From Bacteroidaceae bacterium (lineage in GTDB: Bacteria; Bacteroidota; Bacteroidia; Bacteroidales; Bacteroidaceae), in the NCBI GenBank assembly GCA_021443405.1, contig JABUUA010000129.1:1-9299 (forward strand): DNA of 9,299 nt. Reading direction: 5' to 3'. The position numbers and the translations under genes were made by a program. The notes under the pieces are model-generated. The model was not told where the DNA came from. It saw only the letters and a list, made by a program, of their open reading frames with translations, and did no database searches. Of this stretch, positions 1 to 6,001 are shown one piece after another. Positions within the stretch are counted from its first letter, which is position 1. Each line of letters opens with the position of its first letter.

Positions 1-126
1 GGAAATCTGGTTGGCGCGCTTGCCGATGATGGCTACGCTCTCGTAGATGTTGCCGGTTTCTTCGCACAGATCCATGATGTTGCGTGATACCGTATTGGTA
101 GGCGCATTAGTCTTTTTATAGTCCAT
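1..126 (-). CDS. rpoZ: RNA polymerase omega subunit, 5' part only
   Basis: This is the first 42 codons of a gene that runs off the left edge, starting at the ATG at 126-124 and reading MDYKKTNAPTNTV... The protein would be the small omega (Rpb6-like) subunit that helps fold beta' and assemble RNA polymerase in the cytoplasm. The visible part has the look of Bacteroidales omega: a short MDYKK start, an acidic helix (NIMDLCEETGNIYE) and the conserved helix AIIGKRANQIS at about residues 33-42, which resembles the core motif of omega/Rpb6. It lies 19 bp downstream of bamD on the same strand with no promoter visible between them, so the two are probably co-transcribed. This pairing is common in Bacteroidales. 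The C-terminal part is not in the window, so the family call rests on the N-terminus and the gene order. Confidence 0.8.
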   Translation of the reverse strand, partial: MDYKKTNAPTNTVSRNIMDLCEETGNIYESVAIIGKRANQIS

Positions 127-145
127 ATATTATATAATGTATGTT

Positions 146-1000
146 TTAATCTTCGTCTGTCAGGTCGATTTTCTTTTTCTTCACGATGTTCTCCGCCTTG
201 CGGAACATGTTCTTGGCCTCGACCATGTGCTTCGATTCGGGGAAGTCGTTCTCGAAAGCATAGTACTCGTCGATGGCGTCGCGGAAGCGTTCGATGCGCT
301 TTTCCTCCACGCTTTCCATGGCCAGATGGTATTTTGCCTTGAGCGTGATGAATGAAAGTTGCTCGCGCTTCTGCGTGCTGGCATAGGGGTAGTCGCGCAA
401 CGCGTTCTGTGCCGTCACCACGCAGGCCTGGTAATTACTGCCGCCGTAGAGACAGTTGCCCGTATAAGTGCCTAAGTCGTAATAGAGCTTGGCCGACAGC
501 CACTCTTTCTCCACCAGCTTGTCTTGCAGTACCATCAGCATGTCCTGACACTGTGGCTTGAGTTGTGTGTTAGGATATTTGTCCAGGAAGTTCTGGATTT
601 CCAGCATGGCCTGGTCCGTATTTTGTTGGTCGAGACGCGGGTCGGGTGTCTGGTGGTAGAGCGAAAGACCGGTGTAGTAGAAGCTTTGCTCTACGTAGGT
701 TCCCTTGGGATAAGACTGGCAGTACTTCTTGAAATAGTTGCCGGCCGTCTCGTAGTCTTTGGCCTTGAACTCGCTCATCGCGGTCAGGAAGAGGGATTCT
801 TCGCCGTAAGCCGTGCCCTTCATGGTGCCGAGTAAATCGCCCATCAAGGTAGCTGCCTTGCGGTACTTACCCTCCATATAATATTGCTTGGCGGCCTCGT
901 AGCGGTACTCGTAGTCCGTGGTCTTCTGCAAGGCCGCGTACTCGCCACACGATGTGAGTGCTATCGCCATCAAGAGGCACAACCAAATTGTATTCTTCAT
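146..1000 (-). CDS. bamD: Outer membrane assembly lipoprotein BamD
   Basis: The product is a 284-residue lipoprotein, the BamD component of the BAM complex that inserts beta-barrel proteins into the outer membrane from the periplasmic side. The start MKNTIWLCLLMAIALTSC gives a lipoprotein signal with lipobox LTSC and lipidated Cys18. The rest is helical with TPR-like repeats, for example YRYEAAKQYYMEGKYRKAA, then EESLFLTAMSEFKAKDYETA followed by GNYFKKYCQSYP, typical of BamD/YfiO. The open frame continues upstream to an ATG at 1024-1022, but that codon falls inside the predicted -7 box. A message starting near 1018 could only use the ATG at 1000-998, which also gives the proper signal peptide. 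The gene has its own promoter, divergent from uvrB, and leads into rpoZ. The C-terminus is lysine-rich and then acidic (KKKKIDLTDED). No truncation is seen. Confidence 0.88.
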   Translation of the reverse strand: MKNTIWLCLLMAIALTSCGEYAALQKTTDYEYRYEAAKQYYMEGKYRKAATLMGDLLGTMKGTAYGEESLFLTAMSEFKAKDYETAGNYFKKYCQSYPKGTYVEQSFYYTGLSLYHQTPDPRLDQQNTDQAMLEIQNFLDKYPNTQLKPQCQDMLMVLQDKLVEKEWLSAKLYYDLGTYTGNCLYGGSNYQACVVTAQNALRDYPYASTQKREQLSFITLKAKYHLAMESVEEKRIERFRDAIDEYYAFENDFPESKHMVEAKNMFRKAENIVKKKKIDLTDED

Positions 1001-1021
1001 CGTAGAGCACATTTTAGGGCG

Positions 1022-1053
1022 CAAAGATACGAATTTTTTGTGGACTTTGCAAA
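1022..1053 (-). promoter_or_regulatory. bamD promoter (Bacteroidetes type)
   Basis: Read on the minus strand, TTTG (1053-1050), a 20-nt spacer and TATCTTTG (1029-1022) match the Bacteroidetes primary sigma-factor consensus TTTG-N19..21-TAnnTTTG exactly. Transcription should start near 1018, leaving a leader of about 18 nt before the bamD ATG at 1000. The elements interlock with those of the uvrB promoter on the other strand. Confidence 0.8.
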
Positions 1054-1069
1054 AAAATGGTTATCTTTG
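1037..1069 (+). promoter_or_regulatory. uvrB promoter (Bacteroidetes type)
   Basis: TTTG at 1037-1040, a 21-nt spacer and TATCTTTG at 1062-1069 fit the Bacteroidetes consensus. A second TTTG at 1046-1049 is too close to the -7 box to be the -33 element. The predicted start of transcription is about 1073-1076, only 2-5 nt before the uvrB ATG at 1078, so the mRNA would be leaderless or nearly so. No other TAnnTTTG box is seen on this strand between 1000 and 1077. Confidence 0.7.
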
Positions 1070-1077
1070 TATGTTAA

Positions 1078-3117
1078 ATGAAAGAAGTATTTGAACTCAC
1101 ATCGGCGTATCTGCCCACGGGCGACCAGCCGCAGGCCATCGAACAACTCTCCGCGGGAGTGGAGCGGGGCGAGCCTGCGCAGGTGTTGCTGGGCGTGACG
1201 GGCAGCGGTAAAACGTTCACCATGGCGAACGTCATTGCCCGTGCGGGCAAGCCCACCCTTATCCTGAGCCACAACAAGACGCTGGCTGCCCAGCTCTACA
1301 GTGAGATGAAGGCGTTCTTCCCCAAGAATGCTGTGGAATACTACGTTTCATATTACGACTATTACCAGCCCGAGGCTTACCTGCCACAAACCGACACGTA
1401 CATCGAGAAGGACTTGATGATTAACGACGAGATAGATAAATTGCGTCTCGCCGCCACGAGTGCTCTGCTGTCGGGGCGCAAGGATGTGATTGTGGTGAGC
1501 TCTGTCAGTTGCATCTATGGCATGGGAAATCCCTCGGCTTTCTACGAGAGCGTCATCAATTTGAAGGTAGGCATGCGACTGAACCGCAACGAGTTGTTGC
1601 GCCGACTGCTGGACTCGCTCTACGTTCGCAACGACGTGTCGATGGGGCGGGGCGAGTGCCGGGTAAAGGGCGACACGGTGGATGTGGCGTTGGCCTACAG
1701 CGACAACCTGTTGCGCATCACGTATTGGGACGACGAAATCGAGTCGCTGGAGGAGGTGGACCCCGTCAGCATGCATCGCGTGGCTGGGTTCGACGAGTAC
1801 AACGTCTATCCGGCAAATCTTTTCATGACGAGCAAGGAGACACAGGAACGGGCCATCCGTCAGATAGAACACGACCTCGACGCGCAGGTCGCCTACTTCG
1901 AGGAAATCGGTAAACCCGTGGAGGCCAAACGTTTGTTTGAACGTGTGAAGTACGACATGGAGATGATTCGGGAACTGGGTCACTGTTCGGGCATCGAGAA
2001 CTACAGTCGTTACTTCGACGGTCGCGAGGCGGGGACGCGCCCGTTCTGCCTGCTCGATTTCTTCCCGAAAGACTTTCTGATGATTATCGACGAGAGCCAC
2101 GTCAGCGTTCCCCAGATTGGCGGCATGTACGGAGGCGACCGGGCACGCAAGAAGAACCTGGTGGAGTACGGCTTTCGTCTGCCTGCCGCGATGGACAACC
2201 GCCCGTTGAAGTTCGAGGAGTTCAAGGAGTTGACGCCCCAGACTATCTATGTTTCGGCCACGCCGGCCGACTACGAACTGGCCGAGAGCGGGGGCGTGGT
2301 GGTGGAGCAAATCATCCGTCCGACCGGTTTGCTCGACCCCGTGATTGAGGTGCGCCCGCGCGAGCATCAGGCCGACGACTTGGTGGAGGAGATTCTGCAG
2401 CGTGTGGAGGTGGGCGAGCGCGTACTTGTGACCACGGTGAGCAAGCGACAGGCCGAGGAATTCTCGGAATACCTCCTGCGCCGGCGGATAAAATCGTGCT
2501 ACATCCACTGTGACGTGGACACACTGGAGCGCGTGCAGATTATGGACGGACTGCGCGGCGGCACTTATGATGTGCTGGTGGGTGTCAACCTGTTACGTGA
2601 GGGACTCGACCTCCCCGAGGTGTCGTTGGTGGGTATTCTCGACGCCGACCAGGAAGGTTTCCTGCGCAGCAAGACCAGCATCACCCAGACGGTGGGGCGC
2701 GCCGCCCGCCACGTGAACGGCAAGGCCATCCTTTATGCCGACCGCGTGACGCGCAGCATGGCCGACTGTATCGAGGAGACGAACCGAAGACGCGAGGTAC
2801 AGTTGCGCTACAACGCCGAGCACGGCATCACGCCGCAAGCCATCAAGAAGGAACGAAACTTGGCGAGTCTGGCTGCACAGGCAGGGCAGAAGGACCAGCG
2901 CGCCTACGTGGAACCCACGCGTCCCGAGCTGACCGCCGTGGCCGACCCCGTAACCGAATACATGACGCCCCAGCAACTGAAGAAGGCCATCGACCACACA
3001 CGACGTCAGATGCAAGAGGCCGCCAAGCAACTCGACTTCATGCAGGCGGCGCAACTCCGCGACGAGATGCTGCGTCTCATGACGCTGCTCGACGAGAAAG
3101 AGGCAGCTGCCGATTAA
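1078..3117 (+). CDS. uvrB: UvrABC excinuclease subunit B
   Basis: This 679-residue protein is close to the E. coli length (673) and has every UvrB landmark. UvrB receives damaged DNA from UvrA, inserts a beta-hairpin to verify the lesion and recruits UvrC for dual incision; it works in the cytoplasm on DNA. Landmarks: the N-terminal FELTSAYLPTGDQPQAI; Walker A GVTGSGKT (residues 39-46); an aromatic beta-hairpin with YYDYYQPEAYLPQTDTY (about 92-108); the DEAD/H-like box DESH (338-341); helicase motif V region GVNLLREGLDLPE (502-514); motif VI QTVGRAARH (537-545); and a C-terminal UVR domain (about 630-670) that contacts UvrC. The ATG at 1078 is the only good start. There is no clear Shine-Dalgarno sequence, and the promoter sits almost on the start codon. 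The gene stands alone on this strand and ends before a strong hairpin at 3140. No LexA-like box was recognised. Confidence 0.97.
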   Translation: MKEVFELTSAYLPTGDQPQAIEQLSAGVERGEPAQVLLGVTGSGKTFTMANVIARAGKPTLILSHNKTLAAQLYSEMKAFFPKNAVEYYVSYYDYYQPEAYLPQTDTYIEKDLMINDEIDKLRLAATSALLSGRKDVIVVSSVSCIYGMGNPSAFYESVINLKVGMRLNRNELLRRLLDSLYVRNDVSMGRGECRVKGDTVDVALAYSDNLLRITYWDDEIESLEEVDPVSMHRVAGFDEYNVYPANLFMTSKETQERAIRQIEHDLDAQVAYFEEIGKPVEAKRLFERVKYDMEMIRELGHCSGIENYSRYFDGREAGTRPFCLLDFFPKDFLMIIDESHVSVPQIGGMYGGDRARKKNLVEYGFRLPAAMDNRPLKFEEFKELTPQTIYVSATPADYELAESGGVVVEQIIRPTGLLDPVIEVRPREHQADDLVEEILQRVEVGERVLVTTVSKRQAEEFSEYLLRRRIKSCYIHCDVDTLERVQIMDGLRGGTYDVLVGVNLLREGLDLPEVSLVGILDADQEGFLRSKTSITQTVGRAARHVNGKAILYADRVTRSMADCIEETNRRREVQLRYNAEHGITPQAIKKERNLASLAAQAGQKDQRAYVEPTRPELTAVADPVTEYMTPQQLKKAIDHTRRQMQEAAKQLDFMQAAQLRDEMLRLMTLLDEKEAAAD

Positions 3118-3139
3118 GATTTCTGCTTATAGGAAAACG

Positions 3140-3174
3140 AAAACGAGGAGTCACTTGCGGTGATTCCTCGTTTT
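3140..3174. terminator. Hairpin terminator shared by uvrB and tRNA-Thr
   Basis: AAAACGAGGAGTCAC (3140-3154), loop TTGCG, then GTGATTCCTCGTTTT (3160-3174) form a 15-bp stem with one G-U type mismatch. The stem ends in A/T-runs on both sides, so each strand yields a GC-containing stem followed by U's. It lies 22 bp after the uvrB stop on the plus strand and 5 bp after the tRNA-Thr end on the minus strand, so it probably stops both transcripts. Confidence 0.85.
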
Positions 3175-3179
3175 GCGTG

Positions 3180-3251
<72 letters not shown>

Positions 3252-3272
3252 AACTTTTATGTTTTGCGAGTG

Positions 3273-3304
3273 CAAAGGTAGGTGTTTTTTCTTGAAACGC
3301 CAAA
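3273..3304 (-). promoter_or_regulatory. tRNA-Thr promoter
   Basis: On the minus strand, TTTG (3304-3301), a 20-nt spacer and TACCTTTG (3280-3273) match the Bacteroidetes consensus exactly. Transcription would start near 3269, giving a 5' extension of about 18 nt for RNase P to remove before the tRNA begins at 3251. The promoter lies between the tRNA and the end of the upstream patatin gene (3383). Confidence 0.78.
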
Positions 3305-3382
3305 TAAATCGTGGGAAAACTATTGCTGGACGCTGGTTTTTGTGCTGGGAACGGTCGGCGCGACGGGCCGTTGGACCGGTCT

Positions 3383-4306
3383 TCATTCCTGGCCCAGGAA
3401 CGCACAAATCTTGGGCAATAGGACCTCGCCCTTCTGTCGTCCCATCTGATACACCGCGCGCAGTTGGCGTGCATCCGAGGCCGTGCGACTGATGGTGATG
3501 GGTTCTTCGGGGTAGATGAGCAGGGTGTCGCCCAGTGCTTCCTGCTCCGAAATGTACTGCAACTCCGCGTTGTACATCTCGTGACGGCGCGCCATGGCCT
3601 GAACGACGGCGGGGTAGCGGCGGCAGAACACGTGGAAGAGCGGCATCAGCTTTGTCTTGCTTTTGAAGAATCCGCGTGGCTGCGTGAGGATGACAATGTT
3701 GCGACGGTAGCCTTTTTCCTGGAAGAAACGGAGGGGGATGCTGTCCACGATGCCTCCGTCGAGCAGACGAAGTCCGTCGATTTCCACGGCTGTTGACACG
3801 ATGGGCATGGAGGCCGAAGCCCGAATCCAGTCGAGCGCGCGTTCGTTGAACTGCGTGAGTTGGTGATAGACGGGCATGCCGCGGTCAACGTCGGTGCACA
3901 CGAGGTGGAACTCCATGGGGTCGGCCTCGAAGGTCGCCTCGTCGAACTTGTCCAGTTCCAAGGGCACCGTGCGATAGGCAAAGTCGGCGTTCACCAGGTT
4001 TCCCGTGGTCAGCAGCGACCGAAGGCCCATATAACGCGGGTCGGCTCCGTACTGGCAGTTGTAACGCAGGGCGCGTCCAATCTGCCGCGACTTGTAGTTG
4101 ACGCCGAAGGCGGCACCCGCCGAAACACCCACGGCACCATCGACGCGGAGTCCGTGCTCCAGCATGACGTCGAGGATGCCGCAGGTGAACATGCCGCGCA
4201 TGCCGCCGCCTTCGAGCACGAGACCGTGCTTGACACGCCCGGTCTTCGCGGTGGAGTGGGGGAGCGTGTCAGCGGAACGGGGTTCGGTGGGCTGCGAGGC
4301 GGGCAT
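3383..4306 (-). CDS. Patatin-like phospholipase (YjjU-type)
   Basis: The product is a serine lipase/acylhydrolase of the patatin family, expected to hydrolyse acyl esters of membrane phospholipids with a Ser-Asp dyad. Counting from the ATG at 4306-4304 (307 residues), the glycine-rich oxyanion loop GGGMRG is at about 33-38, the nucleophile motif GVSAG at 60-64 (Ser62) and the catalytic DGG at 183-185 (Asp183). All key residues are present. LVLEGGGMRGMFTCGILDV resembles the widespread bacterial YjjU group. No signal peptide or membrane segment is seen, so it is probably cytoplasmic. The frame is open upstream to the stop of the DUF2147 gene, and an in-frame TTG at 4330-4328 would add eight residues (MKHTPPAP), so the start is uncertain. 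It is the last gene of a probable three-gene operon with the DUF2147 and TIR-like genes. The substrate cannot be read from the sequence. Confidence 0.88.
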   Translation of the reverse strand: MPASQPTEPRSADTLPHSTAKTGRVKHGLVLEGGGMRGMFTCGILDVMLEHGLRVDGAVGVSAGAAFGVNYKSRQIGRALRYNCQYGADPRYMGLRSLLTTGNLVNADFAYRTVPLELDKFDEATFEADPMEFHLVCTDVDRGMPVYHQLTQFNERALDWIRASASMPIVSTAVEIDGLRLLDGGIVDSIPLRFFQEKGYRRNIVILTQPRGFFKSKTKLMPLFHVFCRRYPAVVQAMARRHEMYNAELQYISEQEALGDTLLIYPEEPITISRTASDARQLRAVYQMGRQKGEVLLPKICAFLGQE

Positions 4307-4351
4307 GGGAGCGGGTGGTGTGTGCTTCAAAGTATGGGGTCGGGAAGGGGC

Positions 4352-4789
4352 TTAGTCCAGCTTCGTCCAATAGACGCTCTTGCCGATGGGACCGAACGAG
4401 CCGCGTACTTTCAGCGTCTTCTCGTCTTTGAAGGAGATGGTCACCGTCCATGTCTTTCCGCTGGTGGGCTCGTAAATCTTGCCGTTGTCCCATTGGTTCT
4501 TCTTCTCGTTGTAGGTCACCTTCTCCACGAGCACTATTTTGTTGGCTGGTGTCGAGCGCTTGGCGGCGTCGGGATTCTTCTCGTCGGTGCGGATGCTACC
4601 GTCCTCTTTCTTCAGATTGTCCACCCAAATCACCTGGGCGCGGTAGGCGTTGCCCACCTTGCTAATCTTCACTTTTGAACTGACACCGTCGTGAACGGTG
4701 GCATACGTGCCCACGATGCGGTCGGCCTGGGCAAAGGCTGCGACGCTCATCACGAGGAGCGTCACGAATGACATCAAAAACTTTTTCAT
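4352..4789 (-). CDS. Secreted DUF2147-family protein
   Basis: This 145-residue protein has a clear Sec signal peptide (MKKFLMSFVTLLVMSVAAFA, probable cleavage before QADR). The mature part of about 125 residues reads as DUF2147: it begins DRIVGTYATVHDGVSSKVKI, has a central AQVIWVDNLKKEDGS..., a K/D-rich middle, GKIYEPTSGKTWTVTISF and a C-terminal VRGSFGPIGKSVYWTKL. The family is a small beta-rich, lipocalin-like fold of unknown function, exported to the periplasm or beyond. The purine-rich AGAAAG just before the ATG could act as a weak ribosome site. It lies 30 bp after the TIR-like gene and its stop is 21-45 bp before the patatin start, with no promoter in either gap, so all three are probably one transcript. 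No function is assigned. Confidence 0.8.
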   Translation of the reverse strand: MKKFLMSFVTLLVMSVAAFAQADRIVGTYATVHDGVSSKVKISKVGNAYRAQVIWVDNLKKEDGSIRTDEKNPDAAKRSTPANKIVLVEKVTYNEKKNQWDNGKIYEPTSGKTWTVTISFKDEKTLKVRGSFGPIGKSVYWTKLD

Positions 4790-4819
4790 ATTCTTTCTTT
4801 TTACCTTGGTTTGTTCGAC

Positions 4820-5350
4820 TTAGAAAATGGAGAAGGAGTCCCACGGATACGTTTGCTGTTCGGCCGAGAACGCAGCCAAGGCGCTCTCCAGTTTGGTGCG
4901 TATCAGAGGGATGTGGGCGATGCGCGCCCAAGGTTTCACGGTCAGATACTTGCGGAACTTCTGCGGCAGCCACGACCAGTAGGCCTGTATGGTGCTCTCG
5001 TCCACGGTCTCCAGACCGGCGTAGGCAAGGATGACGGGCAGGTGGAAGCGGTTGATGGCGCGCGAGATTTGCCAGTTGAGAATAGGGCTCTCCGTGTTGA
5101 GCACGGGCGAGGCCACCACCAAAAGATTCTCGGCCTGCGCCATTTGCTGCAGCATGTGGTGCTTCAGCGTCGTTTCGGTTTGGTCGTCGTGCTCCGCTGC
5201 GAAGTTGATGGCGTCCATGTTAATGAAGTTGAATCGGCTCGGATAGTTGCGCTGCCATTCGGCCAACTGCTGGAAAGTGTGCCGGTTACTGCATATCGGG
5301 TCTACCATCCCCGCTGCGTCAAAGGCTATATAAGTTCCTTTTCTTGCCAT
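4820..5350 (-). CDS. TIR-like protein (ThsB/DUF1863-type)
   Basis: This 176-residue soluble protein reads as the TIR-like fold of the DUF1863/ThsB group. Seen by eye: a first strand TYIAFDA (6-12); a helix with LAEWQ (29-33); a strand RFNFINMDAIN (39-49); a helix TTLKHHMLQQMAQAENL (60-76) leading to strand LLVVASP (76-82); a helix ILNWQISRAI (90-99) followed by strand LPVILAYAGL (104-113); and a tail IAHIPLIRTKLESALAAF (144-161), like the conserved HIPFKK..I..ALD end of the family. Members make or sense nucleotide signals, for example the ThsB sensor of Thoeris phage defence. The helix that usually reads W-E-I-E here reads W93-Q94-I95-S96, so the expected glutamate is missing. The protein has no transmembrane segment or signal peptide. 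The start is ATG 5350-5348, about 20 nt after the predicted transcription start. It is first in an operon with DUF2147 and patatin genes. The family call is moderately sure; the function is not known. Confidence 0.65.
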   Translation of the reverse strand: MARKGTYIAFDAAGMVDPICSNRHTFQQLAEWQRNYPSRFNFINMDAINFAAEHDDQTETTLKHHMLQQMAQAENLLVVASPVLNTESPILNWQISRAINRFHLPVILAYAGLETVDESTIQAYWSWLPQKFRKYLTVKPWARIAHIPLIRTKLESALAAFSAEQQTYPWDSFSIF

Positions 5351-5373
5351 GGTCTTATCCTTTATTCACGCTG

Positions 5374-5405
5374 CAAAGTTACTGAATATTGCGCAAAGTT
5401 GCAAA
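5374..5405 (-). promoter_or_regulatory. Promoter of the TIR-like/DUF2147/patatin operon
   Basis: On the minus strand, TTTG (5405-5402), a 20-nt spacer and TAACTTTG (5381-5374) match the Bacteroidetes consensus. The start would be near 5370, with a leader of about 20 nt to the ATG at 5350. No further promoter is seen in the 30-bp and 45-bp gaps downstream, which supports one transcript for three genes. A second CAACTTTG at 5401-5394 lacks the leading TA. Confidence 0.75.
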
Positions 5406-5562
5406 TTTTGTGCAAGTATTATTTACCCTTTATTCCCATTGGAGTGGACGGCGACAGCGTGGTAAGTTTCGACGGTCGTTCGGGCGTCGGATGCTTTTCT
5501 TCCTGTCGATACCCCAAGAACGCCAAGTGACAAAATGTCAAATCGTTGGTCGCTTCAATGGA

Positions 5563-5585
5563 CCGTACACTAAAATTTTGTACGG
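5563..5585. repeat. Inverted repeat CCGTACA...TGTACGG
   Basis: Perfect 7-bp arms CCGTACA (5563-5569) and TGTACGG (5579-5585) flank a 9-nt AT-rich centre. It could be an operator half-site pair or a small hairpin. There is no promoter nearby and no U-run that would make it a terminator. Confidence 0.5.
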
Positions 5586-5729
5586 ACGTCTGCGTCTGCG
5601 CGACGTTGGGATTAATTGTCAGTTGCTTGATAGCGAGGCAACTGAAAATATTTGACGAGAAAAATCGACGAAAATACGCAGGAAAATCGGCAAAAACGTC
5701 CCGTCGACTCCGCAAATTCGTCTGGACGT

Positions 5730-5761
5730 GTGGGCATTTTTTCTTAGAAGAATCGACCCAC
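5730..5761. repeat. Nested inverted repeat
   Basis: Outer arms GTGGG (5730-5734) and CCCAC (5757-5761) enclose an inner pair TTCTT/AAGAA (5741-5745 and 5748-5752) with a 2-nt centre. The fold is weak and asymmetric. No function can be assigned. Confidence 0.35.
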
Positions 5762-5986
5762 TCGTCCGTATGTCTGCTGTCGGGTCACCGCGGAACCTTG
5801 CTTTTGTCCTCCCGACGACTCCGTTCTGTCGTCTGCTCGCTCTATTTCACTCGAAATTTCGTCAGAAATTCGTTGGCAAAAAGAAAGCGGAGATTCGATA
5901 TGGTGTGCAGTGTGTAAGCAAAAGGGATGTTTGACTTATCATTTGGCTATCGTCGCAGAGAAATGGGGTACCCAAGGGGCTGTCCT

Positions 5987-6001
5987 ACTTGTGAATCAAG
6001 T
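5987..6001. repeat. Small inverted repeat ACTTG...CAAGT
   Basis: ACTTG and CAAGT form a 5-bp stem with loop TGAAT. An outer GGGC (5977-5980)/GCCC (6006-6009) pair could extend it. It lies about 45 bp upstream of the -33 element of the GH92 promoter, where an activator or repressor could bind, but no known operator was recognised. Confidence 0.4.

Noticed and set aside
1001..1024. Upstream ATG for bamD (adds eight residues)
   Set aside because: The ATG lies within the predicted -7 box, upstream of the expected start of transcription, and would add residues MRPKMCST before a normal lipoprotein signal.
1348..2508. Long open frame (386 codons) antisense to uvrB
   Set aside because: It lies wholly inside a confidently identified uvrB, its translation is rich in H, V, R and L with no recognisable motif, and it has no promoter. 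It is a by-product of GC-rich codon use.
3340..3382. Hairpin terminator after the patatin gene
   Set aside because: Short GC-rich complementary pieces (for example GACCGGTC at 3374-3381) occur, but no stable long stem with a following U-run could be found on the minus strand.
4811..5530. Plus-strand open frame opposite the TIR-like gene
   Set aside because: It covers the TIR-like gene and its promoter on the other strand, and its translation has no recognisable features. The minus-strand reading has a promoter, proper spacing and family motifs.
5419..5715. Possible 98-codon minus-strand gene in the intergenic gap
   Set aside because: It has a mixed composition with no signal peptide or motif, overlaps the competing plus-strand frame, and has no promoter upstream.
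5546..5917. Possible 123-codon plus-strand gene in the intergenic gap
   Set aside because: The translation shows no domain, the first codons are not preceded by a promoter box or ribosome site, and an opposite-strand frame overlaps it. It remains possible as an unknown small protein but is not supported.
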